This document shows, piece after piece, positions 14,101 through 26,800 of a stretch of 64,000 nt of DNA. The notes beneath the pieces were generated by a model. That model made no database searches. It saw only the letters and a list, made by a program, of their open reading frames with translations, and had not been told where the DNA came from. A program made the position numbers and the translations under genes. The stretch spans positions 868,001-932,000 of the forward strand of contig JAJSPD010000013.1 in the NCBI GenBank assembly GCA_021307315.1, read 5' to 3'. Source of the stretch: Bisporella sp. PMI_857 (lineage: Eukaryota > Ascomycota > Leotiomycetes > Helotiales > Helotiaceae). Positions within the stretch are counted from its first letter, which is position 1; every line of letters starts with the position of its first letter.

Positions 14101-15104
14101 ATAAGTTTGTTAACAATGACAATAAAACGTACACAGTAATCGAACAGCGACACCAATATCAAGGGGATCTAAACACCGACGCCTCTTCAGAAGTTAGAAG
14201 CAACGAGGATCAATCTAGCGTTAGCAACTCAGGGACTGTTCTCAAGAAGAAGTCAACCTGGTTCAAGCGCACATCTAAGACCGAGAACGAAAATGACTGG
14301 AGAATGTCGATCGGTGGGGCGAATACATCTCAAAGTTCTAGCAACGATATTGTAGTACGCGCGCATGGCGAACTTCCACTGCAATTACCACTTAAGAAGA
14401 AGTTTAGCCTCGGCAGGTTGTTTAAGAAACGATCTTCTAAGTCGGATATCATGGCCCTTGGTGAGTATTTTTCAAGTCTTCTTCGCGAACCCTATTGATA
14501 TGTTGCATTAGGAAACGATAGTTTCGAAGACAGACATGACAATGAAAGCAATTCGGGGTCTTTCGAGGAAGCTCGACGAGCCTCCAATGGCAGACGTATT
14601 TCAAGCACCTCGGAAGCGAAAGCGCGGCAGATTGAGCCTCAGAGAAATTGGCTTGCCAAACTTTTTAATGTCAAGCCTGCCAAAAAGCTTATGTGCTTCT
14701 CGGTTTCGAAGGTTAGAGCGCGGCAAGAGGTGGTCAGAATCCTCAAGGAGTGGAAACGATATGGTATCCGTGATGTCCAGGCGGACAAGGCAAGAAATAT
14801 TGTCTTCGCGAGAGTGGCAGCCAAAAATTGTAAGAATATCCTACATTATGAACTCTCAATAATACTTACTCGTTCAGTTCTTGATATGAAGGAAGTCGCT
14901 TTCGCGGCCGAGTTCATGACGGTCATTGAGCATGGGAAGCGATCTCATCTCTGCATTGCACGACTCACGCAAGAGAGGGGTGCAGCGAGCAGTTTCCATA
15001 AGGTGGTGGAGACGCTGGATACGGTTCTGAAAGCCCGCGGTATGCTTGTCAATGATGATCGGAAGAGCAAGATGATGGTTAAGACACTGCGATCTGCTGA
15101 TTAG
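11164..15104 (+). CDS. Hsl1/Gin4/Kcc4-like serine/threonine kinase
   Basis: Nim1-related protein kinase of the Hsl1/Gin4 group, which couples septin organisation at the cortex to entry into mitosis through Swe1/Wee1. Exons 11164-11810, 11860-12591, 12653-14460, 14512-14829 and 14878-15104 give 1243 residues. The kinase domain follows a 115-residue basic leader: glycine loop LGKGATARVRKAR (about 120), catalytic HRDLKPEN (about 262), DFGMA (about 282) and AAPE (about 306). A long, probably disordered Ser/Arg-rich middle follows. The protein ends in the conserved block from KLFNVKPAKK through GIRDVQADKARNIVFARV and FAAEFMTVIEHGKRSHL, found in filamentous-fungal Hsl1 and probably a membrane or septin-binding module. 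Intron 2 has the unusual donor GTCAGT, required to give SEEPNQQKLFYHL. Family assignment is firm; orthology to one yeast gene is inferred. Confidence 0.93.
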
Positions 15105-16468
15105 CCTTTGGGGCTTAGTCAGGCGAGACTTCCCTTCCCTCTAGAATTCTGTCGCCTAAAATGATATGACAGGGCCTAGCGACCTCTTCAGAATTGCTCT
15201 GGCTTTTGAAATGTTCCTTAAGAGCGCTTGAATACTTGCCAGGTTGGATTAATGTTCCTGTTGTTTGTTGTATGGCCAGGTGTGCATAGTCTTTAATTCT
15301 GAGAGGGGTCTAGACGTTCATAGTTTTATTATTGGGTGTTTGTAAAGTACTGGATATGATCAGGGTAGCTGAGGAATGAACCCCCAGATCCGGCGTTCTT
15401 GGTGATATTAAGAATGGCACGTCGGGGTCTTGCATAAGTTGTGAGATATGTCTGGTATAGCTCAATTTGATGTGTTCTTCACAGGTCCAGTTTGAACGCC
15501 TTTTATCCTATAAATGCACTAGATGGTATCAAGTCAGGAACACAGGCGTTCCATTCTTACTATAAACTTCGCCAAGGGGGGCGTGCTCAATCGGCTCCCC
15601 TTATATTCTCAAGCTGCTGCTGATTCTGTCGTCTGGGTGAAGTTCTGAGAATGAATGGCTGTCTCTACACACATTCCTTTCTCCTCTTCTAGATTAGCAC
15701 TGTAACCCCCTATTGCACTCATCATTGACCCCGTCTACTTGAATCCGGTATTTAATCGGGTCTTTCTCTAAATACCACCAAACCCATTATGCATTTGTCA
15801 GCAACTCTAAACCCACTAAGGAGGTCCCGTACTCTATACCCTAATTGGACATTCGGAACCCTTACATGCAGCTAAAACTTAAGACTTATTGCTTGTATCG
15901 CTCACATAATAATAATAGAAGAATATGTCATCGTAGGCATGCGCCAACAGTTCAAGAAGAAGTAGGCTTGGTTATCTCCAGTACTGCAGACCAATCGATC
16001 GTGACTAGCTCGACCCAATATTTTGGGGATTTATGAATTCTGCGGTTTCGGCGTATTACAAATCTTACATTCAAAGCTTAATTTGCTGGCACATGTTCCA
16101 CAGTTACCATAAATGGACATTGGTATGGGTCGTTGTACCTAACGCCATGAAGTAGAGCTCAACTCTGATGATGAAGCTTCTTCTGTCGGTCGATAATGCT
16201 TACCAGTTGCTCGATAATCTTTCCACAAATCCTGTCGAGAGCCATGTGATTTGATGTGTAGAGGATGGAGACTTCGAGTCAAAGAACTAGGGCTGCCATG
16301 GATATAAAATGACCGCCCTGCTCTGCTCAGTTTCTGATATCTGGTTATGCTTATACTCACATTCCGTAACATGTCAACAGATTACCGATTCTAGATTTAC
16401 ATCCATATAGAATCTCTCCTGCCGGTTCATTCCACATTTTCCCCAGAATCCCAGAGCTGAATCTCAAG
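15105..16468. other. Intergenic region
   Basis: About 1.36 kb between the kinase stop and the dehydrogenase start. It holds the kinase 3' region and the dehydrogenase promoter. Short open frames at 15845-16036 and 16139-16372 show no family resemblance. Confidence 0.55.
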
Positions 16469-17339
16469 ATGCCTGCCCACATTTTCATCACTGGAGCGAA
16501 TAGAGGTACACACTGTTATCTCAGAGCTATAGGTACCAAGTACTGACACAATCTGTCTTCTCCAGGAATCGGTAAAGGGCTAGTAGGCGAATATCTTTCT
16601 CGTCCCAACAATGTCGTTGTCGCCGCCGTCCGCGACCCATCTCATCCCACTTCCCAGTCTCTCAACTCCCTTCCCGTTGGGAGCGGCAGTTCTCTCATCG
16701 TCCTCCCCCTTCTCGGGATCGGTGCTTCCGACAGCTTTGCGCTTGATGCTGTCTCCATTCTTAAGTCCAAGTACTCAATCACCAACCTCGACATCGTGAT
16801 CGTGAACGCTGGTATTTCAAACTATTACGGCAGTGCACTTGAGACCCCTTTTGACACCACGCGAGAGCACTTCAATGTCAATACTGTCGGCTCTCTCGCT
16901 GTATTCCAGGCTGTGCAGCCACTATTGGCTGCAGCGGAAGTAAATGGAACCCCAAAGTTTGTCACGTTGACAAGCACGGTAGGCAGCATTGGGGAGATGG
17001 ATAATATTCCCCTGAAGGCTGCTGCTTATGGAGCGAGTAAAGCAGCGCTGAATTACATTACCCGCAAGATTCATTTTGAGAATCCGGGGATAATCGCCTT
17101 CCCCATTAGTCCGGGGTGGGTCAAGACTGAGGTGAGTATTACGTAGGTTTCTGATGAGATGAAATAAGACTAAGATAACGTAGATGGGAAATTACGGTGC
17201 CGTTGTCCATGGATTGCCTGAAGCACCGGTGACGATCGACGAATCTGTGAAGGGTATTACTTCTCAGATCGACGGTGCAACGAGGGAGAGGTCTTCTGGG
17301 GTGCTACATTCGTTTGAAGGAGATAGGCCATCTTGGTAA
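16469..17339 (+). CDS. Short-chain dehydrogenase/reductase
   Basis: NAD(P)-dependent oxidoreductase of the classical SDR type, probably cytosolic. Exons 16469-16505, 16566-17131 and 17184-17339 give 252 residues, the usual size. Exon 1 encodes MPAHIFITGANRG and joins to IGKGL, rebuilding the cofactor motif TGxxxGIG. Then come NAG (NAGISNYYG, about 111), the catalytic serine region (TLTSTVGSIG, about 170) and YGASK (Tyr about 189). PISPGWVKTEMGNYG follows in the C-terminal part. The pattern resembles the C-factor/norsolorinic-acid-ketoreductase-like subgroup, but nothing nearby suggests a toxin cluster, so the substrate is unknown. Introns are 60 and 52 bases. Confidence 0.9.
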
Positions 17340-17640
17340 TTCAGGTTGTGGTCAAGCGTTTGTCAAACTGCTTCTCATTTGAAACTTAACATAGACTGAA
17401 TAGAAAGACATTTCATTTTGATAAATTTATTCAATACTCTAAGTTACGCGTAAGCTCTAGTAACAACTAGCATCCAATTTTTGACCAATAGCACGCCTTT
17501 TGCATGCCGTGTGCCCTAGTTGAGTAGTTCTGCCCATTATCTGTCGTTACTTAAATGATGGCAGTAGCTGTACGCCGCTGAAACTTGCATGAATGCGAAG
17601 TCGAAGCCATGCTACCGTTCCGCCCTTGTGTTATACAACT
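17340..17640. other. Short convergent intergenic region
   Basis: About 300 bases between the dehydrogenase stop (+) and the IFI6-like stop (-). Nothing is seen beyond expected 3' untranslated sequence. Confidence 0.55.
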
Positions 17641-18249
17641 TCACAGCTTACTTTCTCTCTTCTTGCCCTTCTTTGTCTCTTTGCTTGCCTTCATCAATGT
17701 AGCTCCAGATACCAATGCTCCTCCTACAGCCGTAATTCCAGCTCCAGCTAACTTAACAGCGCCCACGCCAGCGCCACTCATCCCTGCACTTTGCATTACA
17801 GAAAAGGCACTTCCGGCTGCTACATTTGGGATTTGGGTGCCTGCAGCTAGACCACCTAAGAAACAATATTAGTTGTCGCTCATAGTAATAACCCTCGGGA
17901 TTAAGAAGCTCTAGTCTATCTGAGATTAAACTCTCGAGTCTAGAATGTATCTAATATACGAACCAGCAACTGGGCCGGCAGCTCCGAAGCCAACAAGTCC
18001 CACTACTGCAACGGGGAAAAGTAGCACGCTGACTCCTACAGCTGTGAAGCAGAGACCAGCGGTTGCAGCTGGGTTCTTAAAGCCCCATTCTGCTGCCTGG
18101 ATGACAAGATTATAAACATGAACAAATTATTAGGTGTTTGCAGCTGCTCTCACCTTCCCAGCCTTGTCCTTCACCGACCTTAGATTTAGAAGAGCGGTCG
18201 AGGTTGACGTGAGGTACATGGAGGGTACAAGGGATCTTGGCAATTTCAT
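17641..18249 (-). CDS. IFI6/IFI27 (ISG12)-like small membrane protein
   Basis: Small Gly/Ala-rich hydrophobic protein of the interferon-induced 6-16/ISG12 family, also found sporadically in fungi, where its role is unknown. No single open frame shows it. Exons 18249-18154, 18096-17964 and 17855-17641 join to 147 residues. The first 32 residues are amphipathic and basic (MKLPRSLVPSMYL). Hydrophobic segments follow: FTAVGVSVLLFPVAVVGLVG, GGLAAGTQIPNVAAGSAFSV and VGAVKLAGAGITAVGGALVS. The tail is lysine-rich (KASKETKKGKKRESKL). The order 'GFGAAGPVAGG(L)AAG...VMQSAG' matches the family core. Introns are 57 and 108 bases, the second with a weak donor GTTCGT. A mitochondrial or ER membrane location is plausible by analogy with animal members. 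Confidence 0.8.
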
Positions 18250-21200
18250 TGAAAACTCGACTTCTGCAAGATAAAATTATGGTATAATTGTTACGAGAAG
18301 GGGATATTGCTAGTCTGAACAGGAGTTGAACAGAGGCTGTGCTGTTCGGAGGTAGAGAGTTGGTTACACACGCTCACGGTATCGGCCGCTCTTAGCCAAG
18401 TATCCGTTCCAACGCGTTCAAAATGTTGGGATTTTAATGGCCTAGTCTCTTTCCAAGTTATATATTGTGGCCAATTGCATACAAATGGGCTACAAATGAT
18501 GTATACTGCAGTGTAAGGTACACCTAGCTGCTGTATACCCTGTTAGATCCTCTCATCTTGAATAGAAGGACTAAATATTAGAAGGATCAACATTTATACA
18601 AGAGGTATATAATGCATCCTTTGATTATTCTATTTCTTGTAATAGTGTGTAAGTCCACGATCTCAAAAATTTCACTCTGTTAAGTTTTATGACTTATCGT
18701 CCAGAAATCGTAGAGTCCCCGTGTATACCCATTATCACAACCATCGCAACCTACGACACCGACTAAATCACAAATATTATAATCTAACCAAGAGTTTTGA
18801 TTACAAATCTATTGGTATTTAGGGATGCGATACTACAATATCCTGTGCTGGCATTTTGTAACACTGCAAAGAGATTACTGGGAGCTGCAGGGCTAATCAT
18901 AGGATGAACCTTGTATGGTAAGAGAGCCCATACATCCGACTCACGTCAGCTGAGGACGGGTGCACCGAACTTGGGGACGTCAATCTACTATTGGACCAAA
19001 TGCACAGAGGGCCAAAAGACAGACTATTGAACAGGGAAGAGTAAATTAAGTATATCGAATGGGTTGTAAGGATATAATGGAGATGCAGCACTAGAAATAC
19101 TGCGCCGAGGGTCGGCCTTCTGGCATGGGGATTAACTCATATTTTCGGGGTTGTCTTTCCAATACTTGGACTCTGGCTCAAGTCCCACACCAGATACCAA
19201 AAGAAGCAGTAGAGTTGAAAGAGAAAAAGAACCCGACAATAGAGTCCTGCAAGAACTACTCGAGGGTTTGGTGTGATTATATAGCTATAAGTGTGCAAAA
19301 GACAAAACTCTAAACGGACAGAGAGTCTCTGTGGGTCTGCTGCGCCTGCCCACAGGCACAGTCTCTTTTCCGTTTGACTCTAATGTGCTTAAAGATGAGA
19401 AAGGGCACTATCTTTCAACATGATGCACAAGCTCAATATATAAGGATGGTTCATCCTACACTCGTAGCCCTCGATGATATTTCTGCCCCCCCCCTAGAGA
19501 GTAAATGGCAAAGCGAGCAAAACCTCGAGACCCCAGGAGAGCCCCTCTTGGTGAAACCAAAGGAACTGGGTTTCTCTTCTTCGACTACTATATCAAGGCG
19601 GGACGGATACCAAACCCGAAGACACGGTACCGCATATTCTTTCTAAAGACTGTATGAAACAGGGAGACAATACTCTAGCCTCTATCAGGCCATGAGAGAG
19701 GCTAATAACTTTGCAGCACCTGATCTTTGATAACCCAGCGCGACTCTGGGGTCAATTTATGAGAAAGACAAACTTTTTATGCTTGCTTGCATTGATATTG
19801 GGTTGTTTGAATCGTATCACAGCTAAGCCCTTCAAAACAACATAAAAAACAACAGCGGGAGTGGTGAATTGTTGAGGAAAACACACTTGGCTACCAAATG
19901 TCTCCCAATGCACGAAATTGATACCAGCTGCCCTGCTTTCCTTAAAGCTAGCTACAACCCGCCGGGACACGAAGTGAGCAACCACTTCCAGCAACGCCAT
20001 CTCCCCCGAACAATCCATTCTACCAACTCTGTCTTACATTCTAATTCGATCAGCCACCCAAATACAACACAATGTTTTCTCTCTCCCATGCCATCCCTCA
20101 TCGACCCCAAAATCCAGGATTAAGAATGGGGGGACGACCAACCCCCCAGCACGGCATCGGCACTTAGCGCCGCAGGCCACAACTGCCGAGAGACGAAGAG
20201 GCGCCCGGCACTAGAAAGCCGACCACACAACGTATCCACAAACGGCTATCACGGCCTTGGGGTGGTTTCAAGGTTGTGTGTAAGTGGGCAGGGGGTGGAG
20301 TGGTTTTCCTTTTTTCATAGGGCTTAGGGCGTGTGTATGCGCGCCCATGGATAAAGGGTGGAAAGAGATGCATTTCGTGGCTTGATCTGGGGGTAACATG
20401 GTAAGCTTTCCCAGTTCCAAAGACTCGGGTTCTTTGGAGGGGGGCCGGGGGCGTGTTCGGACGACAGCCCTTTCTTTTGGGGGTCCCTGTCACAACTGCT
20501 TTCCCTATGTGGGCGAGTTATGTGCTGCATCGTGAGGTTGCGCAGGTGCGGGCGGCAGTAACGAGGAGGGAGAGGAGGAACGAAGGTAAAGAAAGCTCGG
20601 CAATGCTGTCAAACCTACTGCAGTGATCTGCGGCAGGTATTAGTGCAGGCACCGCCTGGCTGCACGGCATACTCAATCAAACTATATAAAGATGTAATTT
20701 GGTGCTGTCAATCCTGGCAGATCTTGGTCCCAGATGATGCATCGAAATATGGGTAAGGATGACGTTAAGTGACCCGTGGCGTTCTGGGTTGCTACATAAA
20801 TGGACGACATGCCAATACCGCTAACTGTCTGTTTGGATGTCTCTCTGTTTTTGTTAATTTTTAAGTTAAATCTGTACTACTTCTTCCAGAAACATTGACG
20901 ATGATTTGAAGAACCAGCTCTCAAGTGAGGAAAATTTTGGTTGCACGAACTCAGTTGGAGCACAATCCTTTCGCTCAAACATCTCACGCTCGTTCATATC
21001 TGCATAGTATACAATAACGCGCTCCAAAGCGCGAGCTAGATCAGGCAGTCCTGTTCAGCATCGGATATCCCGTCACATAAAACCAATCTCCCGAAATGCA
21101 AGCGCAAAATTCAAGCGTTGCGCACAAGGAAAAGAAAGCAAACAGCGCTATATAGAGGTATCTCCATCAAACCCCAAACCCCAAGCCGTATACACCAGAC

Positions 21201-21519
21201 GAAGAGTAGCATGCCTCATGTCCCTCTTGCCTGCACCAGAAAAAAAGAAAGGCAACACCGACCAACACTTTTCACCCATCCCGACCCAAACCAACGCCTG
21301 CCCCGTTGTCCCAGATTCATCCATGCATTTCAGGTATCGAATCATTCCCACTATTGTAGCTCCGGATTTATAAAGAACCAGCAACGCTTTACAGGAGCAC
21401 TTCCGATCCCGGGCGGAGTGAATGTACAGCCCAATATTTACGCCGCCGTGCCAAAAACACCCATAATCACTCGAATAGTCATCCCGCGTCCAGAAACGCT
21501 CAATCTTCTGCTGACGCAT
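18250..21519. other. Gene-free stretch of about 3.3 kb
   Basis: AT-rich near 18.5-18.8 kb, more mixed later. Open frames at 18897-20530 overlap on both strands, lack recognisable domains and do not join at good splice sites. The open frame at 21118-21552 (+) lies over the 3' end of the zinc-finger gene and is read as its 3' untranslated region. No tRNA or 5S rRNA was recognised. Confidence 0.5.
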
Positions 21520-23026
21520 CTAAAGCTCTTTCTTCATCATTTGCGGGCTTGAATCTGATGCGGAATCGCTGAGAACCTCTGATTTGTCGACTGGTGACTG
21601 GCTGTTGGCGTTTGCGGACGATCCGTTTGCTGCCTTTTTGTTGCTGTCTCCACAGCCTTTGACGAGGATATGTCTCTGTTCGTCCAATCAGCATTACACT
21701 CAAGTAAGAATGGAAAACTCCCTCCAATTGCTAGAGTCAGAATCGGATTCAAGAACGAACCTTTAGTGCATCTTTCCTCGAGAAGCTCTTTTCGCAATGT
21801 CCGCATGGAAATGGCTTCACCGCCAAATGGATTCGCTTGTGGCGCTTCAAGTCATGATTCCGATTGAACGACTGTGGGCACTGATCGCACTTGAAAGGTC
21901 GTTCGTTTTGTGGTTGCGGCTGCCCTGGATGATGGCCATATATCTGGCCTCCCATTGGCGGATACTGCATTTGCATGTTTCCTCCAACTAGGGCCATTTG
22001 GCTTCCTGGATTATGGACATTTGACATGATTGGACCTGGCATTGCTGGGAGACTGTATCCACTATACGGCCGTGGTTGATAGTTCTGTGGTGCATGTAGC
22101 GGATGTGCAGAGACAGGAGAAACGCGATTTTGTGGCGGACCGGATGTATTCGGTGACGCTTGCGTTGGCGATTGCTGAGTATATGCTGGGAAAGATGGCT
22201 GCTGCGGGGTCGAAGCTGGCGTGTAGTATGTTGGGGTTGGAGGAGGCCGACCACCATACGTTTCAGGCGCATGAAGTGGCCCTTGTGGAGGTGGTTGCGA
22301 TGAAGGTGCCTGTGAGTTCATCATTCCATTATTGCTCAATTGCTGCTGCGGTTGTGATTGCTGCTGAGGCGCAAGAGTTGGCAGGCTTTGTTGACTGCCA
22401 CCGGACCCTCCCATAGAAGTCGGGAATGGAGGGAGGCTGATGTCATATGGAGGCGGAGGCAGTCCTTGTCCTGCAGTTGGAGAATCCGGGTTGCGATTTG
22501 GGAAGTTCATCGGCGGTGAGTAAATTGGCCTCGAGTAACTCTGATATGAGTTTGTCAAAGGTGCGGAGCTATATTGGTATGAAGGAGGATTCTGTGCAGC
22601 GGGCCAAAATCCCATCGATTGTGGTTGATAAGCAGGAGCACCGTTAGAGCTCGCCGAACTTGCGTTGGAATTCACACTTGATGCCAAAGGGCTTAATCCT
22701 TCATTGCCTAGGCCGGTTGGAGGAGTCAGAACGCTGCTGACTGGTGGAGTTGGCTGGCTTTGACTTGTAGGAGCGTATGCTGGGTACTTTCCATGCAGAG
22801 CCGAGAGATGATCGGGGGGAGGGAGTTGGAATTGTGGTAGGCTTGAGGCTGCGGATCTTCGAGCTGTGAAGCTCTGGGTCTCCATCATAGAAGATGACTG
22901 TGAAGTCCACGGTGAATGTTTATCAGACAGGTGAGCGAGATGCGAGGATGGGGCGTGCTCAGGCGAGTAATGAAGATTCAGGACAGGATTCCTGTCAACT
23001 CCAGATAACAGCAACGTTTGTGACAT
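21520..23026 (-). CDS. Two-finger zinc-finger transcription regulator
   Basis: Probable nuclear DNA-binding regulator. Exons 23026-21761 and 21675-21520 give 473 residues. The first 370 residues are low-complexity, rich in Pro, Gln, Ser and Tyr, as in an activation region. Finger 1 (Cys380, Cys383, His396, His400) is a classical C2H2 finger within FKCDQCPQSFNRNHDLKRH. Finger 2 starts at Cys408/Cys411 and is completed only after splicing: ALK joins to RHILVKGCG, making a C2HC finger with spacing C-x2-C-x12-H-x5-C. A short Ser-rich acidic tail follows, ending MMKKEL. The 85-base intron has the weak donor GTTCGT but is required to finish the finger. The target genes cannot be told; the long promoter region upstream suggests complex regulation. 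Confidence 0.88.
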
Positions 23027-23704
23027 GAACGATCAGTTTGCCCTTGGGTGTCGATGGTGATAGCGATGTTGAAGAAAAGGATCAAGCTTCGTTCCTGGGC
23101 AGAGCTGTCGAGTTCTTCTTTGCTGCGTGAAGAATGTGGAGCGGCGATCTGGTGAGAGGCGGCCGGGGAGGCGTCTCTCCCTATATGTAGCTTATTGGGA
23201 TTGAGTGTGGTCTGTGTGCTGGGGGAGCATTTGGCTGGAATTACCAGGGACAGGGCGGGAAGCGTGGCAGAGGGGAAGGGGGGTCTAGTGCGTGAGGCTA
23301 AGACCCAAGCTGGAAAACACCATGCGCGCGACAGATCGCGCTCCCAGGATCGAGGATGGGGTGATTGATTTGGATCTGACAGCAAAATGTGTTGATGATA
23401 GGACTAGCGTATAAACAATTCGGGCTGCTAGCGCGATGGTAGTCACAGTCGATAATACTGTATCAGCTTAGCGGAGTGGGATGGCTCGATTGTGGTGGGG
23501 ATTAAGGTTGGCGATGGTCTGGCACTGCTGGGAGACACCATTCAGGCCGTCTTATTCATTTGGGAGGATCTAGATGCCTATCAAATGGAGCTTTCCGGGG
23601 ATTCAGCACCAGCGACTAACTTGGATAGTGCGCAGGTCGACGGTAACACAACATCGATCGAAGGTGAAATGAGTAGATACTAGTAATATGTTTCTCCGAT
23701 CTGC

Positions 23705-23756
23705 TAATAATAATAATAATAATAAAAACAACAACAACAATAATCGTAGTAATAAT
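23705..23756. repeat. (AAT)n / (ACA)n microsatellite
   Basis: Trinucleotide run of AAT units passing into ACA units and back to AAT, upstream of the zinc-finger gene. Confidence 0.9.
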
Positions 23757-23872
23757 GAGACGTGTCTGATCGGGATCCAGGCAGGTGGTGCGGCTGGCGA
23801 TGATCCCGCTCTCTCATTTGTTTTTATTTCACCCCCTCAAGTCTATAGTAATGATGATTGTACTAAGGATGA

Positions 23873-23896
23873 AAGAGAGAGAGAGGGGGGGGGGGG
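23873..23896. repeat. (GA)n followed by a run of 12 G
   Basis: A short GA repeat runs directly into twelve consecutive G. A G-rich homopolymer like this is prone to length errors and replication slippage. Confidence 0.85.
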
Positions 23897-26800
23897 AGGA
23901 GTATGCCTGATGGAGTGGAGTGGGATGGACGAATACACAGTCAACAAATAATTTACTGTAATAGTTGATGACGGCGAAGGAAATCTATGCCCCATCAGAT
24001 CTCACCTGTCCACGCCGCTGATTACAGGCGAGCACGACAAAGAAAAGATTACCTGATGGACGAACAATTGTCCGCACTTCAGCCATGGGGGAGGGAGGAA
24101 GCACAAGTGGTTATTATTAGGACTCGTTTCCCTACATACACACATCTCTGACAGATTAATGTGCTCTCATGTTTGCTTTAATATTGATTATTTTACAGTA
24201 CGAGGACCCCATGGTGGTGTCCTCTTTGGGGTTTATTTGTACTGTGTGTTGTAGCACATGGCAGGCTCCGAGCTTCAGGTATGCTACAGGGATTACAGCA
24301 TATGCAGGCAGCCCACTAGAGTCCCCTGTCGAGGTTTAAAAAAGTAAGTCATGCTTGGGCTTCCTCGCGCCCATCACGGTCCAGAGGCTTTACTTGGCAC
24401 AGCGCCCAGGAGCTACAGGAGCTAGGGGTTTGCAGCCAGAATGCACATGAATTGAGCTGACCAGACCTGACCTTTCACCGCGGGATGGAAGTGGGAAATG
24501 CTGCAGAGATGAGGGTTGAGAGATCATAACGAGCGCAAGCCAGTGTGAGGGAGAAGAGATCGCCGCGCAAGATTCGCGTGTATGTCTACATAGGAGCAGC
24601 GGAACGAGGAATCCTAGATTTAGGGATGGTGATGGGCCATGGCAGAAGACAAGACAGGCCCAGGGAAACGGTAGACCTAGTGGTATTGCGCTAGGTCTTC
24701 TGATCGATTTGGTGGGTACTGTTCTGTATGGAGATACAGTAGCCAAAGACTAGAGTAAGACGACAGAACTAGTCATGGACGGCAGTTCCTAGCAGTGAAC
24801 TTGAAATTGTAGGTTAAGTCAGGCCTAACTGAAAGCTGAATATTAAATGGACAGGGTCGTCAGAACAACATCAACCAACCAGAAATGCAACTAACCTTGC
24901 GTACCACTTTCTTTTCTCATGGTCGTGATTACAAGGCCGATTTTTTCTTTTTTCCAGTCCGATCCACATGCTGGCTTATACCGATACGTAGATGGGACAT
25001 GGCAAGCAACCAGTCAAAACCGCTGGCTAAGCGAGTGTCTCGAAGCAGGGGAGCAACGAAATGATGTATAGACCGCTTGGGGTATACAGTAGCAGGGCGT
25101 GCGAGCGAGAGAGAGAGTTCCTCTCGCACAAGTGATCAAAGAAGGATTAAACATGCGAACAAAGAAATAGAAAACTCTATTCCAATCATCCCGAAAGTGG
25201 CTAGTCTAATAAGTGCCAGATTTGGTTTCCAGGACGGTGCAGTACTCTAGACTGTACAGTCCTGTACTGTACCTAGCACATCCCAGCAGGGAGCGTCTGG
25301 CGTGTTGGGTGGCCATCTCCCATCTCCCAAACTGCGAAATGCTGGTCACTGCACCATGTCCCAGGGCACGGGTGTGGTGCTGTACTTACTGGCATGGTTT
25401 GGTTGGCAAAGAGGGGTTAGGACCCTTGGAGAAACGAAAAAGAGCCTGAGAGCTTGAGAGCCTGAGAAAGGGATGTGTATTGGACTGCAAAATCTGGGCT
25501 TGGACTGCTTGGCCTGCTTGGCAGTTTTGCACACCCTGTTTAGCACCAGGATTTACACATGGGCGCGCGCGCCATTGGCGTGTTTAAGCACTGGTCGGCG
25601 AGCTGACCCTATGCTTATTTAACTTCTTTTATCCACTATATCCCAGTGCATGGAATGGGGGCGCTGCGCCGGCCCCAGTGCTTGGGGTGGTGGTGCCCAT
25701 CAACGAACTTGTGCGTGCGCCGGCGGGCGTGTTGGCAAGAATAGCTTCCAGAGGCTACCGAGCCTTCGGGTTTTGAGGGGGGAAATCGACGATACCACGA
25801 GGATGGCTCGCTCTGGTCTTGAACACCACACCGTTGAGGATGTCAGCCATGACAGTCCTGACAGAAAGCCTGCAACGGTGACATCTTGTTCAGCTTAAGC
25901 AGCCATGGATGAGTTGGGTGTGTTCTGTAGGATCAAGCACAGAAGCTTGTTTCCGTCAGATTGCCCAGCCCAGTACCTGCTCAATGCTGTAAACATGAAA
26001 TGCGTATCTCGTACACGGAGGGAAGGATTGTGCTGACGGGCCAGTCATTGATGAGTAACCAAACCATGCTGGTAAATTTTGAATCCGTTCCATAAATACA
26101 TTTAGTGTTTAAATTTTTCAGATCAGATCGTGTTCTGAGCTTTTGTAACCATCATTAAATTTCGGGTCAGACAGCCAGGCGGCAGGCTGGCCATGGGCTG
26201 GGAAGCGCATCTCGTAAATTAACTATGAATGAAATTTCTCGATCAAAATAAGCAAGAAGTTAATTGTTTGTTATGTGCCGTTACAATTCGAATGTGATAA
26301 TAATGAGCAAGAATAGCAAGTTAAAGTCACACACAGGCAAGGATACGTCCCGCGATACTAAAAATCCATGATTGGTTCTGTCGGAAGAGATTGGTTGGTA
26401 GTCGTTAAATTTTTCCCTTTTGGGGTTAGCAGCAAGACTGGCCTGTTCTAGATTGCAGGTTCCATCATCGTTTGGAACTTGGGAACTTGGAGCCGGAACT
26501 AGCCAACAGCGCTCGCTTCCATCCATCATCGATCCATCGATCCATCCCTACCTACTGTACTGTCCTGTCCTGTACCAAGTTCCTGCACACTGTACCATGC
26601 CAATAAGGGGAGAGAGGGGGGAGGATGGATGAAATAGTACTACTACTCTATGTTTGTCGTTCGGACAGAGATCTGATCTCAATTAGTGCTACGCTAATCC
26701 TGTCCGGACAAGACACGGTAAGAAATGAAGAACAGAGCGCACGATTCATAACTACTGTACAGTATCAGATTCGGGAGGTGGACAATCCTACGCCCTGTAC

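Noticed and set aside
16469..17339. Dehydrogenase as part of a toxin biosynthesis cluster
   Set aside because: Resemblance to norsolorinic-acid-ketoreductase-like enzymes is shared by many unrelated dehydrogenases, and no polyketide synthase or other cluster gene is nearby.
17585..17872. Plus-strand frame of 95 codons rich in Pro/Ala/Thr
   Set aside because: It is the antisense shadow of the Gly/Ala-rich last exon of the IFI6-like gene, which has splice sites and family resemblance on the other strand.
21118..21552. Plus-strand open frame of 144 codons
   Set aside because: It overlaps the 3' end of the zinc-finger gene on the opposite strand and has no recognised family; best read as untranslated region.
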